Shown: positions 1 through 7,544, counted from the first letter of the stretch. The stretch is 64,000 bases of DNA from Actinomycetota bacterium (GCA_003162055.1 PMNA01000013.1:121064-185063); one strand, 5' to 3'. Numbers and translations are program-made. The notes: generated by a model from the sequence alone, not told the origin.

Positions 1-804
1 CGGGGGAGAGAGGCGCTCTACCGCGTGCACGAGCGCCCCGATCCACAATCGCTCACGGCCCTGATCGACAAGCTCACGAAGCTCGAGGTGCCGACGCCGC
101 CGGCGCCCGAGAAGGGCTCGCTCACGCCGCAGGAGGCCGAGCAGCTGGCGGCGAGCATCGCAACCGGCGTGAACGAGTACGTGGCTCGTTCCGGTCGCGG
201 TCGAGAAGCCTTTCCGACACTGGTCCTGCGCGCGCTCAAACAGGCCCGTTACGACACGCGCAATCTCGGCCACTCGGGCCTCGCCAGCAGGGCCTACTGC
301 CACTTCACCTCGCCCATCCGCCGCTATCCCGATGTCGTCTGTCACCGCGCTCTCCTGCGCGAGCTCGGCCTGAGCGACGATGCGCCCGCCGCCGACCTGG
401 ACGCGCTCGCCGAGCACGCCTCGGCCGCCGAGCGCCAGGCCGCCGGAGTCGAGTTCCAGGCCGACGAGATCTGCCTGGCCTGGCTGCTCGACTCGCGCCA
501 GCGCGTCGAAGGCCCGGACGAGCGCTTCGGAGGCGAGATCATCGGCATGATCGGCGCAGGGCTCTTTGCCCGCTTCGGCGAGGTCTTCGAGGGCTTCTTG
601 CCCGTCCGGCGCCTGGGCGGCGACTACTACGAGCTCGACGTGCTGGGCACGGCTCTGGAGGGCCGCCGCGGTGGCCGCTGGCGCCTCGGCGACGAGATCG
701 AGCTGGAGGTGGAAAGGATCGAGCGCCACTCGGGAAAGGTCGAGCTGCGCCGGGCCGGATCGACGCGTGCCGGCCGCGGCACCCACCGCGGAGCCCGTCG
801 CTAG
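1..804 (+). CDS. rnr: RNase R/RNase II family exoribonuclease, 3' part only
   Basis: The frame is open from the first base of the window, so the gene starts upstream and only about 267 C-terminal residues are visible. They cover the end of the RNB catalytic domain, including the family motif HFTSPIRRYPD near residue 101 of the visible part. An S1-type RNA-binding domain follows (roughly residues 178-255, GARFGEVFEGFL-like strand pattern), then a short basic tail. RNase R degrades structured RNA 3' to 5' and works with SmpB/tmRNA to remove defective messages. That fits its position directly upstream of smpB and ssrA. RNase R and other RNB-family proteins cannot be fully separated without the N-terminus. 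Confidence 0.85.
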   Translation, partial: RGREALYRVHERPDPQSLTALIDKLTKLEVPTPPAPEKGSLTPQEAEQLAASIATGVNEYVARSGRGREAFPTLVLRALKQARYDTRNLGHSGLASRAYCHFTSPIRRYPDVVCHRALLRELGLSDDAPAADLDALAEHASAAERQAAGVEFQADEICLAWLLDSRQRVEGPDERFGGEIIGMIGAGLFARFGEVFEGFLPVRRLGGDYYELDVLGTALEGRRGGRWRLGDEIELEVERIERHSGKVELRRAGSTRAGRGTHRGARR

Positions 805-1075
805 CAGTGACTTGCGCTGCCGGCGTCGATCGGGTCGCCCGAGCCGGTCGTCCAGGCGTACCCGGCTTCCTCTCCAGCCCGTGTCGATAGCTCTGCCGCA
901 GGCGAGCGCATCTATTGGGTTTCTGACCTGTTTTGGGCTCCTCGGCAATACCGCAGAAGGGGGAGAGCCACCCTACTCTGCGGGAGTTCGTACCAACTGA
1001 ATCACTCGTAGGCCCGGCTGCGCTCGGCATGGCGCCGCGCCTACCCCGGCCTCGACCGTACATACAATCGCGGTT

Positions 1076-1537
1076 ATGCCTACAGACGGAGAGAAGCTGA
1101 TCGTCGACAACCGCCGCTCCCGGCACGATTATCACCTGCTCGAGCGCTTCGAGGCAGGCCTGGCGCTGCGAGGTAGCGAGGTCAAATCGCTTCGCCAGGG
1201 CGGGGCCAGCCTGACGCGCGCCTATGCCGACTTCCGCGCCGGCGAGCTCTGGCTGATCGGCGCCCATATCGCCCCTTACGAGCAGGCTTCGCTCGGCTCA
1301 CACGATCCCGACCGCGACCGGAAGCTCTTGCTGCGCCGGCGCGAGATCGCCTCGCTCAGCGGCGAGCTGAACGAGAAGGGCTTGACGCTCGTGCCGACCC
1401 GGCTCTATTTCAAGGCCGGGCGCGTCAAGGTGGAGCTGGCGCTGGCACGCGGGAAGACCGGTCGCGACAAGCGCGACGATCTCGCCAAGCGCGACGCGAA
1501 GCGCGAGATCGAGCGCGAGCTCAAGGCCCGTCGCTAG
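1076..1537 (+). CDS. smpB: SsrA-binding protein SmpB
   Basis: A 153-residue protein of the usual SmpB length. It shows the family N-terminus (NRRSRHDYHLLERFEAG), the core GSEVKSLRQGG, and a basic C-terminal tail (KTGRDKRDDLAKRDAKREI) that inserts into the vacant mRNA channel. SmpB binds tmRNA and delivers it to stalled ribosomes for trans-translation. The tmRNA gene lies about 1.1 kb downstream on the same strand. There is no Shine-Dalgarno sequence. A TACAAT box at 1063-1068 ends seven bases before the ATG, the spacing expected for a leaderless transcript. RNase R lies upstream, so the rescue genes are clustered. Confidence 0.97.
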   Translation: MPTDGEKLIVDNRRSRHDYHLLERFEAGLALRGSEVKSLRQGGASLTRAYADFRAGELWLIGAHIAPYEQASLGSHDPDRDRKLLLRRREIASLSGELNEKGLTLVPTRLYFKAGRVKVELALARGKTGRDKRDDLAKRDAKREIERELKARR

Positions 1538-1603
1538 GCCGCCGCATCCATCCACGCTTCGACTAACTCGACCGCGTCTTCCTGACGGGTTAGGCTCTAC
1601 TGC

Positions 1604-2254
1604 GTGAGCAATTACTACGAGATCCTCGGCGTCTGGCGTGACTCCTCCGAGGATGACATCGATCTCGCCGCGCAGGCGCTCTCCGATCACTGGAGGGGAG
1701 CCCAGTCGCTCAACGACCCGTCGGCCGGCGATTGGCTCCAGATCATCGAGCAGGCCCGCACGACGCTGAGCGATCCGGCGACGCGCGCGGTCTACGATCG
1801 CCAACTCGACGCCCCGGCCGAGGGGGAGGTGGAAGAGGAGCCCGTCCTCAGCCCCGGCTTCCCTTGGCGGCCTTACACCTGCGCGATTCTTGCCGTGGCG
1901 GTGCTACTCGCGGCCTTTGTCCTCGTGCTCGCCATGATCGCCAATCACGCCAACCTGACCAATCTCGATTCGTTCAGAGACGCGCTCCTGACTACGCTGC
2001 TGGTGGCCAGCGCGGTGGCGCTTCCGATCGGTCTGGTCGTGCTCCTGATCGCCGCGCGGGGGCGAAGAGAGCTGCACCGCTTGAGCATGCTGCAACTGGA
2101 GCACGGAGACGACCTGGTGACGCGGGCGCAGATCGACGCCGCCGGGCTTCTGTCGGAATACACGGACCTGGCTGTCTGGGTGACCTGGGGCGCCGACGTA
2201 ATCGTCATGGCGGTATGGGTCTGGCTGATCGTGCTCGTCGTCGGCAGCGCCTGA
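1604..2254 (+). CDS. J-domain-like membrane protein lacking the HPD motif
   Basis: A 216-residue protein starting at GTG. A TAGGCT box (1591-1596) sits seven bases upstream, suggesting leaderless expression. Residues 3-68 resemble a DnaJ domain (NYYEILGVWRDSSEDDI at the start, then ARTTLSDPATRAVYDRQL as helix III/IV). The HPD tripeptide that triggers Hsp70 ATPase is absent; the corresponding loop reads SDHWRGAQSLND. An acidic linker leads to three hydrophobic segments at about residues 91-113, 127-151 and 189-214. It is therefore likely a membrane-anchored J-like protein that does not stimulate DnaK in the standard way. Its role is unknown. Its position between smpB and ssrA is suggestive but not proof of a link. 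Confidence 0.75.
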   Translation: MSNYYEILGVWRDSSEDDIDLAAQALSDHWRGAQSLNDPSAGDWLQIIEQARTTLSDPATRAVYDRQLDAPAEGEVEEEPVLSPGFPWRPYTCAILAVAVLLAAFVLVLAMIANHANLTNLDSFRDALLTTLLVASAVALPIGLVVLLIAARGRRELHRLSMLQLEHGDDLVTRAQIDAAGLLSEYTDLAVWVTWGADVIVMAVWVWLIVLVVGSA

Positions 2255-2287
2255 GCGCGCTCGGCGGCGCGCTGCGTTGTCCTCGGT

Positions 2288-2314
2288 CTCATCCGTAGCG
2301 CTGCTACGAATGAG
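2288..2314. repeat. Imperfect inverted repeat, hairpin 1
   Basis: CTCATCCGTAGC and GCTACGAATGAG are complementary at 11 of 12 positions around a 3-base loop. The single mismatch is an A opposite C inside the CATCCGTA core. The same mismatch occurs at the same place in the sister hairpin at 2396-2424. It lies 34 bases after the stop of the J-like gene and may serve as its terminator, although no T-run follows. Confidence 0.6.
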
Positions 2315-2395
2315 ACGCTGCCATTTGAGCTCGGCTGGAAACAAAGAAACACCGGCTGAGCACGATCTCGCGGCCCGAGGACGTTGTCGTCGGTC

Positions 2396-2424
2396 GCATC
2401 CGTATCTCTGACCGATACGAATGC
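2396..2424. repeat. Imperfect inverted repeat, hairpin 2
   Basis: GCATCCGTATC and GATACGAATGC pair at 10 of 11 positions around a 7-base loop. The core CATCCGTA / TACGAATG is shared with hairpin 1, including the same A-C mismatch, whereas the stem base and top differ in a paired manner. It looks like a second copy of the same small element. Confidence 0.6.
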
Positions 2425-2605
2425 GCCCTGCGTCCTAGCCTCGGACCACGATCTCGCACTCATCCGGCGTCCCTCCGTCCTCATACGAGCTCCCTAGCAT
2501 CGCATCCATCGAGCGCGCTCAGATTGCGCGGGTGACTCAGGATTTCAGGCCGCCACTGCACACGGGAAAAGAGCGACGGCTACACTCAGATAGAACGAAA
2601 CATAC

Positions 2606-2962
2606 GGGGGCGATCAGGTTTCGACGTGGTCGGTTCTCCGGTCGAGTTGCAAGCCGAGGTCCCCGGTTGGCCTCGTTAATCAACCGGGAAAACAACGTAA
2701 GTGCGGATCAAAACCTCGCACTCGCTGCCTAGAAATAGGTGACGCGTCGCTCCGAATTGGGCCCGTGGTTCGGGTAGCGGCGTCAACTAACGGGCTCGGC
2801 ACCAAGGGAGAGCCACTCGCCCGCGGCGCGACCACTCAGGAGGGCTAGTCCGGCGGTAGGCCGCCAGCGAGCCGATTTCCGGGCGAAACTAAAGCGCTGG
2901 ACAAGCTTGTAGACGCTCGATCGGTGCGGCTGCGGACGCGGGTTCGATTCCCGCCGCCTCCA
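2606..2962 (+). ncRNA. ssrA: Transfer-messenger RNA (tmRNA)
   Basis: One-piece tmRNA. The 5' end GGGGGCG (2606-2612) pairs with CGCCTCC (2955-2961) to form the acceptor stem. The T-arm GGTTCGATTCC and the discriminator A2962 follow the tRNA pattern, and CCA is not encoded. The resume codon is most likely GCG at 2703. The reading frame then gives ADQNLALAA and stops at TAG 2730-2732, ending in the LAA-type degron recognised by ClpXP. tmRNA acts with SmpB, encoded upstream, to release stalled ribosomes and tag nascent chains. The exact 5' end follows from the stem pairing; precursor processing was not modelled. Confidence 0.97.
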
Positions 2963-2979
2963 TTCTCGCTTTCTCGGGC

Positions 2980-3006
2980 GGGTCATCGCGTCAAGAGCGA
3001 TGACCC
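2980..3006 (+). terminator. Hairpin after tmRNA
   Basis: GGGTCATCGC (2980-2989) and GCGATGACCC (2997-3006) form a perfect 10-bp stem with a 7-base loop, 17 bases after the tmRNA end. It has the position of a terminator or a 3' processing signal but no T-run follows. Confidence 0.6.
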
Positions 3007-3009
3007 TGA

Positions 3010-3083
3010 CGCCGCTGGCGGCACGATCCTGTTCGAAGCCGTGCGGGTGCACTGTCATCTCACGGCTCGCGCCGCCAGCGGCG
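3010..3083 (+). repeat. Nested long-range inverted repeats downstream of tmRNA
   Basis: CGCCGCTGGCGGC (3010-3022) is perfectly complementary to GCCGCCAGCGGCG (3071-3083). Inside it GCCGTG and CACGGC (about 3038-3043 and 3061-3066) also pair. The outer sequences TTTCTCGGG (from 2970) and CCCGAGAAA (3084-3093 area) form a further inverted pair. Together 2967-3098 could fold into one large branched stem. Confidence 0.55.
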
Positions 3084-3174
3084 CCCCGAGAAACCGAGGA
3101 CGCGCGGAGGTGAGGGATGGACGCCGTGGCCGGCTTTACGGGCTAGGGGCTGAAGGAGTGGGTGTCCGAGGGGC

Positions 3175-3209
3175 GTGAGTGAGCCGCGCCCGCGCTTGTC
3201 GGTCGCGGC
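3175..3209 (+). repeat. Partial copy of the dispersed structured repeat (3' motif)
   Basis: This stretch carries GTGAGTGAGCCGCGCCCG followed by GTCGGTCGCGGCGG. It matches the 3' end motif of the three full repeat copies at 31281-31484 (reverse strand), 33865-34063 (reverse strand) and 54718-54903 (forward strand). GCCGCG and CGCGGC can pair. As with the full copies, the motif lies downstream of an RNA gene read in the same direction, here tmRNA. Confidence 0.65.
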
Positions 3210-3225
3210 GGTAAAGGAGCGAGGT

Positions 3226-3783
3226 TCAGTCGACGTGCAGCACGTCGTTGATGACGCGCAGCAATAGCGTGCTCAGCTCCTCGACCGGGGTCTCGCTGAA
3301 AGCCTCGCCGCCGACGAAGCTGAAGGTGCTCATGACCACGCCGATCGAGGCCGCCACCCGGATCCTGTCCTCGAGCGGCGTCGCCTCGTCGGCAAAGTAC
3401 TCGTCGAGGCGCCGGTGCATGGCGATGTGCGCCTCGTAGAACTCGGAACTGTGGGCCAGGCTCTCAAGCGCGCCCTGGTTTCTCTCAAATAGCTCAAAGA
3501 GGCGGCGGTGTGGGAGCATCCAGTCGATCAGCGTCGAAATGCGCTCGCTCCACTCCCGGCGGGTGGGCTTGATCTGAAGGCTATCGGCCGCCTGCCCCTG
3601 CACCGCGAGAATCGGCTCGATCAGGGTGCGCAGGATCTCCTCCTTGCTGGAGAAGTGGTAGTAGATCGCCGGCTTGGTGACCCCGATCCGCTCGGCGATC
3701 TCGCGCAGTGAGGTCTTCTCGTAGCCCTGCTCGATGAAGAGATCGAGGGCCGTCTCGAGGATCCGTTCTCGCGTGTCTTTCAT
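3226..3783 (-). CDS. TetR-family transcriptional repressor
   Basis: A 185-residue protein with an N-terminal helix-turn-helix (TRERILETALDLFIEQGY, then GVTKPAIYYHFSSKEE) typical of TetR regulators and a helical ligand-binding C-terminal part. It is divergent from a DrrAB-type ABC exporter. Between the two genes lies a strong 18-bp inverted repeat (3833-3874) overlapping the exporter promoter. The simplest reading is a drug- or metabolite-responsive repressor of the exporter and of itself. The ligand cannot be read from the sequence. Confidence 0.9.
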   Translation of the reverse strand: MKDTRERILETALDLFIEQGYEKTSLREIAERIGVTKPAIYYHFSSKEEILRTLIEPILAVQGQAADSLQIKPTRREWSERISTLIDWMLPHRRLFELFERNQGALESLAHSSEFYEAHIAMHRRLDEYFADEATPLEDRIRVAASIGVVMSTFSFVGGEAFSETPVEELSTLLLRVINDVLHVD

Positions 3784-3811
3784 CCAAATGGCCTTTCCGA
3801 ACCGAGTCGAC

Positions 3812-3840
3812 TTGACAGCGCTCCTGGCTTCACTTACCGT
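3812..3840 (+). promoter_or_regulatory. Sigma-70-like promoter of the ABC exporter
   Basis: TTGACA (3812-3817), a 17-base spacer and TACCGT (3835-3840) form a good -35/-10 pair. The -10 box lies inside the left arm of the TetR operator, so bound repressor would block RNA polymerase. The predicted start site would leave a leader of about 30 bases before the ATG at 3878. Confidence 0.65.
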
Positions 3841-3874
3841 ACGGTCAGTAAACTTCTACTGACCGGATGGTAAG
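3833..3874. promoter_or_regulatory. TetR-type palindromic operator
   Basis: The arms CTTACCGTACGGTCAGTA (3833-3850) and TACTGACCGGATGGTAAG (3857-3874) are complementary at 16 of 18 positions with a 6-base centre. The site ends three bases before the exporter start codon and lies 50 bases upstream of the tetR start. It can therefore control both directions. Confidence 0.85.
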
Positions 3875-3877
3875 TAC

Positions 3878-4855
3878 ATGAATAAGAATAACATGATTGA
3901 AGCCGAAGCGATATCCAAGCGCTACGGGCAGACGCAGGCCCTCGACGGGGTCGATCTCGAGGTCGCCGCCGGCTCGATCCTGGGCGTTCTGGGGCCGAAC
4001 GGCGCCGGTAAGACCACGGGCGTGCGCATCCTCACGACGCTTACGAAGCCCGACAGCGGGCGGGCGCGGGTGGCCGGGCACGACGTTGTCAGCGAAGCCG
4101 CCGCGGTGCGGCGCAAGATCGGCGTGACCGGCCAGGATGCGACGCTCGATGATGCTCTCACAGGGCGCCAGAACCTGATCATGGTCGGCGAGCTTAGTCG
4201 GCTGCGCCGCGTCGAGGCCAAGCGCCGGGCGGTCGAGCTACTGGAGCTGTTCGAGCTCGAGGACGCCGCCGACCGCGTCGTTAAGGGCTACTCGGGCGGC
4301 ATGCGCCGACGCCTCGACCTGGCCGCAAGCCTGGTCATGCGTCCGCCGGTTCTCTTCCTCGACGAGCCCACCACTGGGCTTGACCCCACGGGCCGCCGGC
4401 GCATGTGGATGATGATCCGCGAGCTGGTCGCCGACGGTGCCACGCTCTGGTTGACCACTCAGTATCTGGACGAGGCCGACGCTCTGGCCGACCGGATCGC
4501 CGTGATCGACCACGGACGCCTGATCGCTCAGGGCACGCCGCTCGAGCTGAAGGCGGCCATCGGCTCGCAGTTGCTAGAGGTGACGCTGGCGTCGCCTCAC
4601 GACGGCGCGGCCGAGGCGATCGAGGCGCTCTCGAGCGGTTCTGTCGGAATCAGCGACGGCGGCCGGCGGTTGCGGGCGCCGGTCGCGAGCGAGCCGGGCC
4701 TGGCCATCAACGCGCTGCGGGCGCTAGACGAGGTCGGAGCCCTGGTTGACGACATCGTTGTTCATCGGCCCTCGCTCGACGACGTGTTCGCGACGCTCAC
4801 CGGCGTTGCGCCCAGCCCTGATGAAGACGAAGAGACAGAAGGAGTCGCAGCATGA
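3878..4855 (+). CDS. DrrA-type ABC exporter, ATP-binding subunit
   Basis: A 325-residue ABC ATPase. Walker A GPNGAGKTT is at residues 39-47, the signature YSGGMRRR near 138, and Walker B VLFLDEPTTGLDP near 158. The switch region is LTTQYLDEAD, with Gln where most ABC proteins have His; this is common in DrrA-like proteins. The C-terminal extension of about 100 residues is the DrrA-specific domain. The stop overlaps the permease start (ATGA), so the two subunits are co-translated. It likely exports a drug or lipid-like compound under TetR control. There is little room for a ribosome-binding site between operator and ATG; an internal ATG at 3893 is an alternative start. Confidence 0.92.
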   Translation: MNKNNMIEAEAISKRYGQTQALDGVDLEVAAGSILGVLGPNGAGKTTGVRILTTLTKPDSGRARVAGHDVVSEAAAVRRKIGVTGQDATLDDALTGRQNLIMVGELSRLRRVEAKRRAVELLELFELEDAADRVVKGYSGGMRRRLDLAASLVMRPPVLFLDEPTTGLDPTGRRRMWMMIRELVADGATLWLTTQYLDEADALADRIAVIDHGRLIAQGTPLELKAAIGSQLLEVTLASPHDGAAEAIEALSSGSVGISDGGRRLRAPVASEPGLAINALRALDEVGALVDDIVVHRPSLDDVFATLTGVAPSPDEDEETEGVAA

Positions 4856-5703
4856 CCGAAATGATCGCGACGCCCGCCTGTTTCGACGCACCGACGACGC
4901 TCGAGCGGATGCGTTACTGGTTCACAGACGTGCGCGTGATGACGCAGCGCTACGTGATTCACATCCGGCGCGAACCGATGCAACTCTCCGACGTAACCGT
5001 CCAGCCGGTGCTCTTCACGCTGCTGTTCATCTACATCTTCGGTACCGCAATGGTCGTGCGCGGCGGCGGCAGCTACAAGGACTTCGCCCTCGCAGGACTT
5101 CTGATGATGAACCTCACCACTTCTTCGGTGGGGACGGCGATCGGGCTCAGCACCGACCTCTCGACGGGCATGATCAACCGCCTGCGTACGCTGCCCATGT
5201 CGCCGACGGCGATCCTGTTCGGCCGCTCGATCTCCGACTTGCTGGCAGCGATGATCTGCAGCTCGTTCGTGGTCATGACCGGGCTCGCGGTGGGTTGGCG
5301 CCCGGACGCCGGCGCGGCCTCGATTGCAGCGGGCTTCGGCCTGGCTCTGCTCTTCAGCTACGCGCTCACCTGGGCGATGGCCTGCCTGGGCCTGCTCGCC
5401 GCGAGCCCGGAGTCGGCCCAGGGCATTGTCATGTTGTTCATGTTCCCGCTGGCGTTCGTGTCCAACGTTTTCGCCGCCACCCAGGGCATGCCGGCCTGGC
5501 TCGCGACGATCGCCAACTGGAATCCCGTCAGCGCGGTGACCTCGGCCTGCCGGAGCCTGTTCGGCAATCCCAACCCGTCTTCCACGATCCACGCCTGGCC
5601 GATGCAGCATCCGGTCATGGCGTCACTGGTCTGGTCGGTTGTGATCCTGGTGGTGAGCGTGGCGGCGGCGGGGCACCTGTACCGGCACCGCACGAGTAAT
5701 TGA
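4852..5703 (+). CDS. DrrB-type ABC-2 exporter permease
   Basis: A 283-residue membrane protein of the ABC-2 permease family. A cytoplasmic N-terminus (RYVIHIRREPMQL, a family hallmark) is followed by about six hydrophobic helices, with the conserved stretch PLAFVSNVFAATQGMPAWL between helices five and six. It overlaps the ATPase gene by four bases. Together the pair would form a homodimer-of-each-subunit exporter in the inner membrane, regulated by the divergent TetR protein. Confidence 0.92.
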   Translation: MTEMIATPACFDAPTTLERMRYWFTDVRVMTQRYVIHIRREPMQLSDVTVQPVLFTLLFIYIFGTAMVVRGGGSYKDFALAGLLMMNLTTSSVGTAIGLSTDLSTGMINRLRTLPMSPTAILFGRSISDLLAAMICSSFVVMTGLAVGWRPDAGAASIAAGFGLALLFSYALTWAMACLGLLAASPESAQGIVMLFMFPLAFVSNVFAATQGMPAWLATIANWNPVSAVTSACRSLFGNPNPSSTIHAWPMQHPVMASLVWSVVILVVSVAAAGHLYRHRTSN

Positions 5704-5729
5704 GTTGGCGCCGCCGGAATGACGAGAGT

Positions 5730-5805
5730 CCGTGGTTCGGGTAGCGGCGTCCCGAGAAAGCGAGGAGGCGCAGGGGCGCCGTGGCCGGTTGTTCGGGCTA
5801 GGGCC
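5730..5805 (+). repeat. Intergenic segment matching the tmRNA region
   Basis: Bases 5730-5751 are identical over 22 positions to tmRNA bases 2763-2784 (CCGTGGTTCGGGTAGC... onward). The adjoining bases 5750-5805 resemble 3084-3155 downstream of tmRNA: CCCGAGAAAGCGAGGA versus CCCGAGAAACCGAGGA, then GCCGTGGCCGG and CGGGCTAGGG in both. The segment looks like a rearranged remnant of the tmRNA locus or a small repeat that sits in both places. Confidence 0.6.
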
Positions 5806-5819
5806 TGGCTCGGCAGCGC

Positions 5820-7544
5820 TCAGACGAGGTCGCTCGGTAAGAGCACATCCTCTTCGTCTTCCTCCTCTTCGTGGATGTACCTGGAACCGCGGAGCCAGGA
5901 GGCCCACGCGGCGAGCAGGCACATCACGATCGAGAAGGTGAGGATGATCACGAGCCCGTGCTTGAACGGATCGGAGATCAGCGACGGGAAGAATGACCGG
6001 CTTGTGATGTTCGCCTGTTGCGCGGGAGTCAGCGAGCCCAGGACCTTCGGCCCGAGCGACGAGCGCAGCGGGTTCGAGCCGAGGAAGGACGCGAACAGGT
6101 AGCCGACCGCCGGCTCGTGCGCCAGCGTTGTCGCCTTCGCGCTGGGGACGCCGTTGGCGGTCAGGCCGGTGAAGAGCGCGTGCGGGACGCGCGCCGAGAG
6201 GCCGACGATCATCAGCGAGAAGAAGATCGCGATCGATATCGGCATGCCCGCGTTCTGGAAGGTGGCGCGCATCCCGGAGGCGACGCCGCGATGGCGGGCC
6301 GGGACGCTGTTCATGATCGAGGTCGTGTTCGGAGCCGCGAACAGGCCGAAGGCGGCGCCGTTCGAGAAGATGACGAGCGCGAACAACCAGTAGGTGAAGT
6401 TGACCGGGACCGTCATCAACGCAGCGAATGTGGCCGCGGCGAGCACCATGCCGCCGGTGGCAAACGGGCGCGCCCCGAATCTGTCGGTGAGGAAGCCGGA
6501 GATCGGGCCGGCGGCGAGAAAGCCGAGGTTCAGTGGGATCATGTAGATGCCGGCCCAAAGCGGCGTCCGCTCGAAGCTATAGCCGTGCTGAGGCAACCAG
6601 ATTCCCTGCAGCCAGATCACGAGCATGAACATCAGTCCGCCGCGGCCGATCGAGCTCAACAGCCCGGCCGCGTTTCCGGCCATGAACGGCCGGATCCGAA
6701 ACAGCGAAAGCTTGAACATCGGCTCTTCGACTCGATTCTCGATCGCGAAGAAGAGCGCGAGAAGCACGATGCCTCCGATCAGCGTGCCGAGCACGAAGGG
6801 GCTCGTCCAGCCCATCATGTGACCGCCGTAGGGGCGGATGCCGTAGGTGGCACCGACGAGTACCAATGTCAGTCCGGCGGCGAAGGCGAGGTTGCCCAGC
6901 CAGTCGATTTGGGCGACCGTGCGTTTCCCGAGCTCACGTAGCTTCCAGTACGACCAGAGCGTCCCGAACACGCCCACCGGAACGTTGATGATGAACACGA
7001 GGCGCCAGTCGTAACGGGCGAGTAGGCCGCCGACGACCAGGCCGATAAACGATCCGGCGAGCCCGACGACCTGGTTGAGGCCGAGCGCCATGCCGCGCCG
7101 TTCGGCCGGGAAGGCGTCGGTCAAGAGCGCCGCGGTGTTTGCCATCAGCATCGCGCCGCCGACCGCCTGAATCATGCGCAACACGATCAGCTCGAGCGCG
7201 CCGGTCGGCCCGGTCGACCAGACCAGCGAGAGCATGATTGAGGCGACTGTGAAGATGACGAAGCCGAGGTTGTACATCCGCACCCGGCCGAACATGTCGC
7301 CGAGCCGGCCCAGGTTCACGACCAGCACGGCCGTTACGACCATGTAGCCCATCAGCATCCAGAGTAGGTAGTTGAAGTTTCCCGGGCCGAGCGGGTCGAG
7401 ATGGATGCCGCGGAAGATCGCCGGCATGGCGATCATCACGCTCGACATGTTGAGCGTCGCCATCAGCATGGCCAGCGTCGTGTTCGACAATACGACCCAG
7501 CGGTAGTGAGGCCCGACCGGAGCATCGCTCCGCGTCCTGCGCAT
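5820..7544 (-). CDS. DHA2-type MFS multidrug transporter
   Basis: About 574 residues with roughly 14 hydrophobic helices, the size and topology of the drug:H+ antiporter-2 family. The motif-A-like loop NLGRLGDMFGRVRMY and the helix-5 motif LNQVVGLAGSFIGLVVGG are visible. I chose the ATG at 7544 because AGGAG lies four bases upstream; an ATG at 7577 would add 11 residues but lacks a ribosome-binding site. The C-terminus carries an acidic tail (HEEEEDEEDV). A related transporter lies just upstream on the same strand, but a strong terminator hairpin separates them. The substrate is unknown. Confidence 0.92.
   Translation of the reverse strand: MRRTRSDAPVGPHYRWVVLSNTTLAMLMATLNMSSVMIAMPAIFRGIHLDPLGPGNFNYLLWMLMGYMVVTAVLVVNLGRLGDMFGRVRMYNLGFVIFTVASIMLSLVWSTGPTGALELIVLRMIQAVGGAMLMANTAALLTDAFPAERRGMALGLNQVVGLAGSFIGLVVGGLLARYDWRLVFIINVPVGVFGTLWSYWKLRELGKRTVAQIDWLGNLAFAAGLTLVLVGATYGIRPYGGHMMGWTSPFVLGTLIGGIVLLALFFAIENRVEEPMFKLSLFRIRPFMAGNAAGLLSSIGRGGLMFMLVIWLQGIWLPQHGYSFERTPLWAGIYMIPLNLGFLAAGPISGFLTDRFGARPFATGGMVLAAATFAALMTVPVNFTYWLFALVIFSNGAAFGLFAAPNTTSIMNSVPARHRGVASGMRATFQNAGMPISIAIFFSLMIVGLSARVPHALFTGLTANGVPSAKATTLAHEPAVGYLFASFLGSNPLRSSLGPKVLGSLTPAQQANITSRSFFPSLISDPFKHGLVIILTFSIVMCLLAAWASWLRGSRYIHEEEEDEEDVLLPSDLV

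Larger units (their letters stand above)
2255..2605. other. Gene-free stretch with two related hairpins upstream of tmRNA
   Basis: No convincing reading frame is present. The stretch holds two similar imperfect inverted repeats, listed separately at 2288-2314 and 2396-2424, each preceded by a related segment (GTTGTCCTCGGTC and GTTGTCGTCGGTC). The last part must contain the tmRNA promoter: TACACT at 2581-2586 and TAGAAC at 2591-2596 are the best -10 candidates. A clear -35 box is not visible. Confidence 0.5.

Noticed and set aside
4441-4500. Gln instead of His in the switch motif of the DrrA-type ATPase as an anomaly
   Set aside because: LTTQYLDEAD is a common variant in the DrrA family, so unlike the ATPase at 29861-30589 it is not unusual.
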